From Shewanella sp. VB17 (lineage in GTDB: Bacteria; Pseudomonadota; Gammaproteobacteria; Enterobacterales; Shewanellaceae): 64,000 nt of DNA. Both the position numbers and the translations under genes were made by a program. This document shows, piece after piece, positions 35,888 to 44,840 of this stretch (position 1 is the stretch's first letter; each line of letters starts with the position of its first letter). Under the pieces are notes generated by a model, which was not told where the DNA came from, made no database searches, and saw only the letters and a program-made list of their open reading frames with translations. The stretch spans positions 3,100,001 through 3,164,000 of the forward strand of contig NZ_JABRVS010000001.1 of NCBI RefSeq assembly GCF_013248905.1, read 5' to 3'.

Positions 35888-38041
35888 ATGACCTCATTAA
35901 TAAATAATGTACTCAATGCCATGCAGCAAATTATTATTGAAGTTGTTGATAGTAGCGCAGGTACGGCAAGAATTATTGAAGGCGAAAGCCAATGGTCTAA
36001 CGACTTATTTCCTCATTCTCAGCATCGAAAAATTTTTAATATTGATGATAACTTTCCTTTTTTGCAAGACTTTCTTATTGATGCCGAATTAGTTTGGACT
36101 GATACAAAAAATGGTAAGGTACGTTCTGGTTTCTGGACAGAAGTGATTGGAGATAATCAAAAAGTACATTTAGAAGCGATTGCTATTAAGCAAGAACAAC
36201 ATAATTTATTAGTAATAAGTAACCTCTCTGAAGAGTTTATAATTCGTCAAAATACCATGCAATCAGCTCGAGATTTAGTGCTTCATCATGACCGGTTAGT
36301 AGAAACAAATGAGTACCTTCATACCCGACTGCTTGCAATATTAAATAAACCAACAGAGCAAAACGGTATTCTTGTCGCGCTGACTAAAGCAATAGAAAAC
36401 ACAGGTTTTTCGGTGTTAATAGCAGAGAGTAATTTTAATACCATTATTACCAATACAACAGCATTGAGTTTGTTTGAACAAGATAAACCGTCAGACGATA
36501 AACACACGAATCCAATGGCTGTCATTGTTCAATTATTGAAAAATCAAGTACCTGAATATGAAAGAATAATATCAACTAAATCGAGTTGGGATGGCGAACT
36601 TTGTTGGATGTCTCCACCGTCAACGCTAAAATGGCTAAAAGTGTCATTATATCCAGTATTAGGTGAGCTCAATGAAGTGAAGAACTGGCTAGTATTTGCG
36701 AATGATATTAGTAATACTAAGCACTTAGTACAAGTTAATGAACAGCTTGGTCTGCAAGATATGTTAACAGAGCTACCTAACCGCATCGCCTTTTGGCAAA
36801 CACTTGAAAAGCAAGTCGCATTAAATATTCCTTTTTATCTACTTTATGTTGATATAAATGAGTTTAGGCGCCATAACGAATTTTATGGTCATGATGAAGG
36901 AGATAAACTACTGATTGAATTAAGTGTTCGCCTAAAAAACACCATGCAAGCATCAGATTTTATTGCTAGGGTTGGAGGCGATGAATTTGCCATTATTTTA
37001 AACAATATTAATAGCCAGCAAGCTTGTAAACATGAGGTTAATAAAATATTTAATGCGATGAAAAAAGACTTTGAAACAACAAAATCTGGCACCTTCAATA
37101 TCTGCCTTAGTATCGGTGCTGCTAGTTTTCCTCATGATACCTTATGCGTTAAAGAATTAATGAAGTTTGTAGATTTAAGTGCGTATAACGGTAAAGAAGT
37201 TAAAGCAAATTCATTACAGTTTTATTCCCAGTCAATGCAAGATGCTTCGCATCAATTAATTGAGCTAGAAAATGAACTGAGACTAGCCATTAAAAATAAT
37301 GAATTTGAATTATTCTTACAACCTATCGTTGACTTGGAACGAAATAAAGTAGTGAAAGCTGAAGCGTTAATACGCTGGAATCATTCAACTAAAGGCATGA
37401 TTTTTCCTGATGTTTTTATTCCTGTTGCAGAAAAAAGTGGACTCATTATCATGCTTGGTAAATGGGTTATTGATAGAGCTTGCCAAATAGCTAAAGAAAT
37501 TAATGGTATGGGTTATGAATTAAGGATCTCGATAAATCTTTCACCTTCTCAAGTATTCGACATAAACCTGTTTTCAGATCTGCATGCTTGCGTTAAACAC
37601 TATAATATCGATCCAGGTCTGTTAGAGCTGGAAATAACAGAAGGTGTATTAGTTGATGATTATTCAATAATTGAACAATTACTGAATAAAGTTAGAGCAC
37701 TAGGCATGAGTGTTTCAATTGATGATTTTGGTACAGGATACAGTTCATTGGCTTACCTAAAAAAATTGCCTGTCGATATTTTAAAAATTGACCAATCATT
37801 TATTAGAGATATTGTTAATGATGATAATGATAAAGCTATTGTAAAAGCGATAATTTCAATGGCGCACAATTTAAATTTAGGTGTTATTGCTGAAGGTGTT
37901 GAAACCAAAGAGCAATTAAGTTTCCTTCATAAAAATGATTGCAATGCTGTACAAGGTTACTTATTTAGTAAACCTGCTGAATTTGATAAGTTTATAGCGT
38001 ATTTAAAAGATGAAAAAAATGGCATAGTTCAAATTCACTGA
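35888..38041 (+). CDS. PAS-GGDEF-EAL cyclic-di-GMP enzyme
   Basis: The product is 717 residues, apparently cytoplasmic (no membrane helix). A novel N-terminal region (1-150) ends in a coiled coil. A PAS-like segment follows (about 170-280). The GGDEF domain has an intact GGDEF at 363-367 but no RxxD inhibitory site before it. The EAL domain has EAL at 492-494, EITEG, DDFGTGYSS, LKIDQSF and AEGVE, all needed for catalysis. So both synthesis and breakdown of c-di-GMP are possible. It sits 5 nt after the GTPase gene, and its N-terminal region is a candidate GTPase-binding segment. No other c-di-GMP protein is linked. Confidence 0.92.
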   Translation: MTSLINNVLNAMQQIIIEVVDSSAGTARIIEGESQWSNDLFPHSQHRKIFNIDDNFPFLQDFLIDAELVWTDTKNGKVRSGFWTEVIGDNQKVHLEAIAIKQEQHNLLVISNLSEEFIIRQNTMQSARDLVLHHDRLVETNEYLHTRLLAILNKPTEQNGILVALTKAIENTGFSVLIAESNFNTIITNTTALSLFEQDKPSDDKHTNPMAVIVQLLKNQVPEYERIISTKSSWDGELCWMSPPSTLKWLKVSLYPVLGELNEVKNWLVFANDISNTKHLVQVNEQLGLQDMLTELPNRIAFWQTLEKQVALNIPFYLLYVDINEFRRHNEFYGHDEGDKLLIELSVRLKNTMQASDFIARVGGDEFAIILNNINSQQACKHEVNKIFNAMKKDFETTKSGTFNICLSIGAASFPHDTLCVKELMKFVDLSAYNGKEVKANSLQFYSQSMQDASHQLIELENELRLAIKNNEFELFLQPIVDLERNKVVKAEALIRWNHSTKGMIFPDVFIPVAEKSGLIIMLGKWVIDRACQIAKEINGMGYELRISINLSPSQVFDINLFSDLHACVKHYNIDPGLLELEITEGVLVDDYSIIEQLLNKVRALGMSVSIDDFGTGYSSLAYLKKLPVDILKIDQSFIRDIVNDDNDKAIVKAIISMAHNLNLGVIAEGVETKEQLSFLHKNDCNAVQGYLFSKPAEFDKFIAYLKDEKNGIVQIH

Positions 38042-38112
38042 ACATATACAGGCTCATCAGGACCTGACCCTTCTACACCTAGCTCTTCCACACAAATATT
38101 GAACTTTCTAAG

Positions 38113-38342
38113 TAACCTGAGCTCGGGTTAAGCAGCGCCGCTTAATATCGCTATTTTGGCCCCTATCTTTGTTGTGCTTTCTAGTAATAGCCAGCTATTA
38201 CGTACGAAATCCCGCCTTGATATCGACAAAAATGTCGGCATTAAGCAAGTGGGTAGATGAATAATGATCAAAAGTGGTTTAGCTTGTTGATTTAAAGTAA
38301 AAAATAAACATATCTGACACTCGTTATCCCGAGTTCAGGTTA
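38113..38342. repeat. 230-bp inverted-repeat-bounded element (MITE-like)
   Basis: TAACCTGAGCTCGGGTTAA at 38113-38131 and TTATCCCGAGTTCAGGTTA at 38324-38342 are inverted repeats matching at 17 of 19 positions. The inside has no long frame. The shape is that of a non-autonomous element or the deleted remnant of an insertion sequence. Confidence 0.5.
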
Positions 38343-38402
38343 AGTAAACCATGAACAGTTAACTTCAATACTCGTTATCAGCTAAATTGTCATGGTGGCA
38401 AC

Positions 38403-38416
38403 TTGATATATATCAA
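38403..38416. promoter_or_regulatory. FNR/EtrA-type palindrome
   Basis: TTGATATATATCAA matches the TTGAT-N4-ATCAA consensus of FNR-family regulators exactly, inside a perfect 18-bp palindrome (38401-38418). It lies between two convergent genes, which is an odd place for an activator site; it may be fortuitous. Confidence 0.35.
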
Positions 38417-38433
38417 GTTTAATCAAATAAAAA

Positions 38434-38460
38434 GGGCTAAATCAATATAAGATTTAACCC
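38434..38460 (-). terminator. Intrinsic terminator of the giant beta-helix gene
   Basis: On the minus strand GGGTTAAATC pairs with GATTTAGCCC, followed by TTTTT. It lies about 57 nt past the stop at 38517. Confidence 0.75.
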
Positions 38461-38516
38461 TAATAATTTATTTTATTGTTCCAGTTTAAGTCACTCTGAA
38501 ACCATACTGGTTGAGT

Positions 38517-41500
38517 TTATTCTGTTAAAGGACAAACTTTTGGGTCTTGTACTTCTGCTCCTCGAAAGATAATAGATTGACCCATGGCTGCTCGAGCAAT
38601 GAGTTCACCAATAATTTCGACTTTTGCCCCAACACCCAATTGCAGATCCGTTTCAGGGTTAAGTGTAAGGCTTACATCTTGATTGACTTTAAACACGCTA
38701 TTATTACCCACAACCACTTTAGCTAATTCGGCAATGGTCACATTCGCGTTAGCGATAAGCGTTGCATTAGGTTCAACAATCAAAGAGGCATCGGCATTAA
38801 TACTGATATCAGCATTAATTTCAGTGTAACCAATAATACTGATATCTTCACTGTAGCTGGTGACGGTATCGATACTCCCCGCAACACCATTATGCCAAAT
38901 GTTCTCACCTAAGTTATCAAGCCAGATGTAGCTAAAATCAAGCCATAAACCTAAGTTAGCATCATCGCCACGATCAAAGAACAAATGATTAATCAGTGCA
39001 ATATCAACACTTCCCCACCAGTTGTATTCCACTGACACACGGTCATTAAAATACCCAGTTTCGGTTTGTTCGGCATAAATGTTGTACTCGGTATTACCTT
39101 CAAAGCGATTGTAATGGGCAGCAAAACTTGCAAGGCTAACCTGTTCGTTGTAATACAAGTGTATCGCACGAGTATTATTCATAAGCCATGAATGGGTGAT
39201 ATTCACATCACTGCTATCCCCAGCATAAATGCCCACTTCGGCATGAGAGAGATGAGTGTGTTTAATAACAACATGGCTACCAGCATGAGCTGCTAGCCCT
39301 TGCCATAAACCGCCATCTCTATCTTCTTCACGTAGGCCAATGTAAACCAAGTTATCTTCGCTACCTTGGCTGTTAAAATGACCACGTACATCCACTTGTG
39401 TGTCTATGCTGGTATAAAAACGGCTGCCGGCAGTTAAGTTAACGGTTAAATCTGCAGGTAGGGTTAATTCACTGGCAGTAACAATAATGCGGCCAGTCAC
39501 CTCTACTGTGGCATCCTCATCGACAATAAATTCAGCTCCTTCCTCTACGATTAAGTCGCCATCAACATGTAGAGTCGAATCTGCGTCAATCGTTATACTC
39601 GAACCAGCACCAATGGTGACACTGTGGCTAGCATCAATTCTGGTTTCACCGATAATTCGAATACGGCGCTCAACAATGACATCGGTATCAATCGTCCCAG
39701 TATCGTAAACGTAACCGATATCATCTACACCTGCACCAAAGCGATCATGGTCGTGATCAACGGTTAAACCATAAGCGTGATCAAAAATCTTCGCCGCAAT
39801 GTCTTCAGCCACAACCGTATTCCACCAGTTAAAACTGGCATCGATATGCAAAGTTGAATTCTGGTCAACACTGTAAGCATAAATGTTGAAGGTATTATTG
39901 ATAAATTGATTATATTGTACAATAAACGTGCTACCCGTATTTTGTATGGTTTCATAGACACGTACAGCATTGGTATTGTTAACAAAACGGCTATAACGGA
40001 TATCGACATTAATGGCCATATCACTGTTTATATGGGCGTAAAGTCCATATTCTGCATGGCTAACTTGGGTATAAACCAATTGAATATTCGCGCCAGAATA
40101 AGCCGTAATGCCTTGCCAGCTGCCTAAGTGAGGTACATCAAGTGATGAGCCAAAATGGATCTCATTACCTTCGATACCATTGCCAATTAAGCTGCCATAG
40201 ATATTAAGCTTCACATTGAGTCCCGAGCGAATATTCACCCCGGCACCAATACGCCACTCCCCATAGACATTAATGATGGCAGCATCTTCAATCGTGATTC
40301 TGGCGCCGTCTTCGATGATCCAACGACCCGCTTGAGCAACGGTTAAGGTCACACCAGCGCCAATGGTAATATGGCTGCCAGCAGTAACACGTACCACTTG
40401 ATCTGTAGTTATGTGAGTATTACCGATAAAGGTAAAGTCACCATCAAGTACGGTTTCGTTATCAATAATCAGCTCATCAGGCCAAATCCATGCAATGGCA
40501 TTATCAATAATGTCATCGATATCGATTGAGCCACGATATTGACCATAATTAATCATCAAACCATCACTAGCATCTTGATGATCATAAATCTTAGCTAAGA
40601 TCTCACCCACACGGGTGCTATTCCACCAGTTAAAACGCGCATCGATAACAGTGGTTGAGCTGTGGTTATTGCTATGGCTACCGTGAATATGAAAATCATT
40701 ACTCATAAACTGGTTATAATGCAGCACTAAGCTTGAGCCTGTATTGCTATAACCTTCATACACATATATACCATAAGTGTTTTCAATAAAGCGGCTGTAT
40801 TTAATATCAATAATCTGGCTATTAATGCTGTGATTAATATCCACATAAACACCATATTGTGCATGGAGGATTTGGGTATACCTTAAGGTCACCTTAGCGT
40901 TGGCATGTGCATGAATACCATACCAACTGCCAGCACTGGGCGCCTCAACTGACGAACCAAAGTGAATTTCACTGCCTTCAAGCCCATTACCAATCAAGCT
41001 ACCATACACATTGATACGCGCATTTAGGCCCGATGTCACTGTCACGCCAGCGCCAATTATCCATTCTCCGTAAACGTCGACACTGCCACCATCTTCGATT
41101 GTGACACTGCCCCCCTCTTCGATGATAAATTGGCCACCTAAGGCAATGGTCAGTTTGACCCCTGCGCCAATGTTGATATGGCTGCCAGCCTTAACCCGCA
41201 CCACTTGGTCAGCAACAATATGGGTATTACCGATAAAGGTATAATCACCATCAAGTAGGGTTTCACCATCAACAATTAAACTCTCAGGCCAAATCCATGC
41301 AATGGCATTGTCGATAATATCATCGATAGCACTTGAGCCACGAAACTGTCCATAGTTGATGAACATACCGTACGTGGCATCTTGATAATCATAAATTTTA
41401 CTGGTGATCTCACTAATATCAATGCTATTCCACCAGTTATAGCGGGCATCTATCACGGTTGTCGATGTATGACTACCGTTATGAGTGGCATAGAGGTGTA

Positions 41501-44500
41501 AATTATTATCAATAAATTGATTATACTGCAATACAGGTGCAAGCCCTGTGTTCTCATAACCTTCTAAAATACGTACACCATGGGTGTTGCCCACAAAGCG
41601 GCTGTATTGAATGTCAATAACTTGGGCATTACTGCTGTTATCGATATAAGCATAAATACCATATAACGCATGGCTTATTTGAGTGTATCTTAGTGAAACA
41701 TTGGCATTAGCATAAGCCGTTATACCATTCCAACTATTAATACTCGAATCAGCCAGTGACGACCTGAAATAAATCTCATGATCTTCAATACCGTTACCGA
41801 TAAGGCGACCATAAACATTAATATCAACATTCGCGCCTGATTTGATATGAACCCCAGCAGCAATTATCCATTCACCGTAAACCTCAACACTGCCACCATC
41901 TTCGATTGTAACACTGGCACCCTCTTCGATAATAAATTGGCCACCGAGTTTTACCGTCAAATCAACCCCCGAAGCAAGGGTAATATGGCTACCGGCTTTG
42001 ACCCGCACAACTTGGTTAGCAGCGATCTCAGTGTTACCAACAATGTTGTAATCACCATTTAGCACTGTTTCACCATCAATAATAAGGCTATCTGGCCAAC
42101 TCCAAGCAATCACATTGTCAAGGATGTCATCAATCGCAGTAGAACCACGATATTGGCCATAATTAATATTCATCCCATATCGAGTGTCCATATGGTCATA
42201 TATCTTTGCCATAATGTCGCTAATATCGCTGCTGTTCCACCAGTTAAAGCGCGCATCAATCACGGTTGTCGATGTATGGCTACCGTTATGGGTGGCATAC
42301 ACATTGACGGTATTATCAATGAATTGGTTATAGCTAATAACAGCTGCGAGACCATTATTGTCATAGCCTTCATAGAAACGTACGCCATTGGTGTTTGCAA
42401 CAAAACGACTATATTGAATATCAATCACTTGGTTATTAGCACTGTTATTGATATGGGCATAAACCCCATATAATGCATGGCGGATTTGGGTATATTTGAG
42501 TTGCACTGTCGCTGTGCCATAGGCAGTAATGCCCTGCCAGCTGCCCAGTGTCGGCGCCGTTAATGACGAAGCAAACAAGATCTCATTATCTAAAGCGCCA
42601 TTGCCGATTAAGCTACCGTAAACCTGAATATGGCCATTAAGACCAGACAGCACTCTGGCCCCAGCCTCTAGCTCCCAGTCACCATACACCTTCACTTGAA
42701 CATCATCAGATAGGCTTAATTTACCGCCGTCTTCAAGTATTAACTTGCCGCCGACAGCGATAGTTAATGTCATGCCGGCAGCTAGCCTGACATGACGTCC
42801 GGCTTTGATCCGCACTATCTCACCTTCGGCAATATTGATATCGCTGCTGATTAAATAGTTGGCATCCAGCACATATTCGCCATCGATTAGTCTCGACTCG
42901 GGCCACTCAAAATCAATCAGGGCATCGAAATAATCATTAAACTCTCGAGAGAGGCGATAAGGCGATAAATTCACCTGCATACCTTGAGCGTTATTCTCGC
43001 TATAAACTAACTTAGCGCTGATATCTTCAAGCGTCGTTGCCCCCCACCAGTTATAGCGGGCATCGACCGTGGTGTTACGATAACGATTACTGTCTATGGT
43101 CTTTAGATTAATGTCATTATCAATAAAATCACTGTAAATAATTGATGGGGCAAAGCGGGTCGTTTTTTGATATGAATAAGCATCTTCTAGCGTTATGCCA
43201 GTAACGTTCTCGCTAAAACGGCTATAGGAGACATTAATATCAGCAACCAGACCATTGCTATTATAAAGGTAAACATACAGCCCAGATGCCGTATGACTGA
43301 CTTGGGTGTAAGTCAGTGTGACCTTAGAGCCAGAGTAGGCTTTTATCCCTTCCCAGTTATTTTTCTCTAATACTGCTTGAGAAGAGCCAAAAGTAATAAA
43401 ATTATCGGTGCGGCCCGTACTAATGAGCTGGCCATAAATATGTAACCACACATCATCGGCAATATGCACTTGTGTGCCAGCGGCGATATTCCAAATGCCT
43501 GAGGCGGCCACGTTAACCGTAGCACCATAGGCCACGTTAATACTAGCATTCTCGCCCACATCCCAAGTGCCTAAGACAACGACTTTCGCGCCAGCTTCAA
43601 GAACAATGTGAACACCATCTTCAATAATCAGTTGGGCGCCCAAAGCCACTGTCAGGGTTTTACCCGCTTTAATGGTTAAATTGCTACCAGCCTTCACCCG
43701 CACAATCTGACCCGATGTGATGCTGGTATCACCGACTAGGGTAAACTGACCATCAAGAATGTGCTGATCTTCTTGTTCACCAGAGGCTTGTATTAAGATA
43801 TCAGGGAAGTAATAGTGAATTAGATTAAGTCCGATATCGGCAATATCACTGGATAAACGATACTGACTATAGTCAACTGGCATGCCTGTTGTGCTGGCCT
43901 GTTTATCGACAATTTTAGTGGCTATGTCAGCAAAGTCGCTGGTGTTCCACCAGTTATAGCGCGCATCGACGCTTGCACCACCAGTAACTTTATCTTGAGT
44001 GTAAAGGTGAATATCGTTATCGACAAAATCATTATATTGAATCGATGCGCTAATGTAATTATGACCGTAGGCATCCTCAAGACGTATACCGTTCACGTTT
44101 TCATTAAAATAACTGTGATTAACGTTTAATACTGCTTGTGATGTAGACGTAGTGGAATTGGTATTTAAATAAAGCCAGAGTCCATAGTTAGCATGCTTGA
44201 TTTGGGTGTAGCTGAGGTTTATATTAGGTTTCCCGAAGGCTACAATACCTATCCACCTGCCTTTCTCTGGCGTTTCAAATGATGAGCCAAAATACACAAG
44301 GTTGTCTTCGGTGCCTTGCGCCTTAAGGGTACCGACGATATTGAGTTGTACATTGAGCGCCGAGAGTACTTGCGTGCCCGCATTTAGTTGCCAAGTCGCA
44401 CCTGCTGCTATCGTTACATTGGCACTGTGACCAAAGTTCAACTTAGCATTTTCAGCCACTGCCCAAGAGCCTGCTGATACCTTAATCTTGCTACTGGCAC

Positions 44501-44840
44501 CAAAAGAGAGCTCTGCATTATCAGCAACAGACCAAGTACCAGCGCTATTAATCACGGCGCCATCTTCAACAATCAGCTTAGCGCCATCTTCGATGATGAA
44601 GCTTGACCCTGCCACTATCGTTAAGGTTTTACCCGCTTTAATGGTTAACTGATGGCCAGCTTGCAATACAATTTCTTGGCTTGCCTTGGTGCTAGTATTG
44701 CCTTCTATAATACTGTTGTTTTCTAATCGATAACCTTTTGTTTCTTCATACAGGGCATCAGGGAAGTGATAGTAAATCAGATTCTGCGGAATATCAGCAA
44801 TATCATTGGATAAGCGATATTGACTATAGTCAACTGGCAT
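38517..44840 (-). CDS. Giant beta-helix protein, C-terminal segment
   Basis: This is the last open frame of the split gene. The homologous reading starts near 44857, where an extra base (G on the minus strand) in the repeat junction restores the original frame; the first ATG in it is at 44840. It encodes about 2100 residues of right-handed parallel beta-helix repeats: one last 957-bp unit, then about eight diverged 150-190-residue units, each with a ladder of GA-rich strands (LTIKAGKTLTIVAGSSFIIED), a SSxxxPxxGxWxGI turn, a YTQIxHAxYG strand and a closing DARYNWW motif. The last residues (EVQDPKVCPLTE) show no barrel, LPXTG, RTX or sorting domain I recognise. Its function is probably extracellular, adhesive or structural. 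Confidence 0.8.
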   Translation of the reverse strand: MPVDYSQYRLSNDIADIPQNLIYYHFPDALYEETKGYRLENNSIIEGNTSTKASQEIVLQAGHQLTIKAGKTLTIVAGSSFIIEDGAKLIVEDGAVINSAGTWSVADNAELSFGASSKIKVSAGSWAVAENAKLNFGHSANVTIAAGATWQLNAGTQVLSALNVQLNIVGTLKAQGTEDNLVYFGSSFETPEKGRWIGIVAFGKPNINLSYTQIKHANYGLWLYLNTNSTTSTSQAVLNVNHSYFNENVNGIRLEDAYGHNYISASIQYNDFVDNDIHLYTQDKVTGGASVDARYNWWNTSDFADIATKIVDKQASTTGMPVDYSQYRLSSDIADIGLNLIHYYFPDILIQASGEQEDQHILDGQFTLVGDTSITSGQIVRVKAGSNLTIKAGKTLTVALGAQLIIEDGVHIVLEAGAKVVVLGTWDVGENASINVAYGATVNVAASGIWNIAAGTQVHIADDVWLHIYGQLISTGRTDNFITFGSSQAVLEKNNWEGIKAYSGSKVTLTYTQVSHTASGLYVYLYNSNGLVADINVSYSRFSENVTGITLEDAYSYQKTTRFAPSIIYSDFIDNDINLKTIDSNRYRNTTVDARYNWWGATTLEDISAKLVYSENNAQGMQVNLSPYRLSREFNDYFDALIDFEWPESRLIDGEYVLDANYLISSDINIAEGEIVRIKAGRHVRLAAGMTLTIAVGGKLILEDGGKLSLSDDVQVKVYGDWELEAGARVLSGLNGHIQVYGSLIGNGALDNEILFASSLTAPTLGSWQGITAYGTATVQLKYTQIRHALYGVYAHINNSANNQVIDIQYSRFVANTNGVRFYEGYDNNGLAAVISYNQFIDNTVNVYATHNGSHTSTTVIDARFNWWNSSDISDIMAKIYDHMDTRYGMNINYGQYRGSTAIDDILDNVIAWSWPDSLIIDGETVLNGDYNIVGNTEIAANQVVRVKAGSHITLASGVDLTVKLGGQFIIEEGASVTIEDGGSVEVYGEWIIAAGVHIKSGANVDINVYGRLIGNGIEDHEIYFRSSLADSSINSWNGITAYANANVSLRYTQISHALYGIYAYIDNSSNAQVIDIQYSRFVGNTHGVRILEGYENTGLAPVLQYNQFIDNNLHLYATHNGSHTSTTVIDARYNWWNSIDISEITSKIYDYQDATYGMFINYGQFRGSSAIDDIIDNAIAWIWPESLIVDGETLLDGDYTFIGNTHIVADQVVRVKAGSHINIGAGVKLTIALGGQFIIEEGGSVTIEDGGSVDVYGEWIIGAGVTVTSGLNARINVYGSLIGNGLEGSEIHFGSSVEAPSAGSWYGIHAHANAKVTLRYTQILHAQYGVYVDINHSINSQIIDIKYSRFIENTYGIYVYEGYSNTGSSLVLHYNQFMSNDFHIHGSHSNNHSSTTVIDARFNWWNSTRVGEILAKIYDHQDASDGLMINYGQYRGSIDIDDIIDNAIAWIWPDELIIDNETVLDGDFTFIGNTHITTDQVVRVTAGSHITIGAGVTLTVAQAGRWIIEDGARITIEDAAIINVYGEWRIGAGVNIRSGLNVKLNIYGSLIGNGIEGNEIHFGSSLDVPHLGSWQGITAYSGANIQLVYTQVSHAEYGLYAHINSDMAINVDIRYSRFVNNTNAVRVYETIQNTGSTFIVQYNQFINNTFNIYAYSVDQNSTLHIDASFNWWNTVVAEDIAAKIFDHAYGLTVDHDHDRFGAGVDDIGYVYDTGTIDTDVIVERRIRIIGETRIDASHSVTIGAGSSITIDADSTLHVDGDLIVEEGAEFIVDEDATVEVTGRIIVTASELTLPADLTVNLTAGSRFYTSIDTQVDVRGHFNSQGSEDNLVYIGLREEDRDGGLWQGLAAHAGSHVVIKHTHLSHAEVGIYAGDSSDVNITHSWLMNNTRAIHLYYNEQVSLASFAAHYNRFEGNTEYNIYAEQTETGYFNDRVSVEYNWWGSVDIALINHLFFDRGDDANLGLWLDFSYIWLDNLGENIWHNGVAGSIDTVTSYSEDISIIGYTEINADISINADASLIVEPNATLIANANVTIAELAKVVVGNNSVFKVNQDVSLTLNPETDLQLGVGAKVEIIGELIARAAMGQSIIFRGAEVQDPKVCPLTE

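Larger units (their letters stand above)
38042..38516. other. Convergent gap with MITE-like element
   Basis: No gene is seen between the GGDEF-EAL gene and the giant beta-helix gene. The gap holds an inverted-repeat-bounded element (38113-38342), a palindrome resembling an FNR box (38403-38416) and the terminator of the giant gene. Confidence 0.5.
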
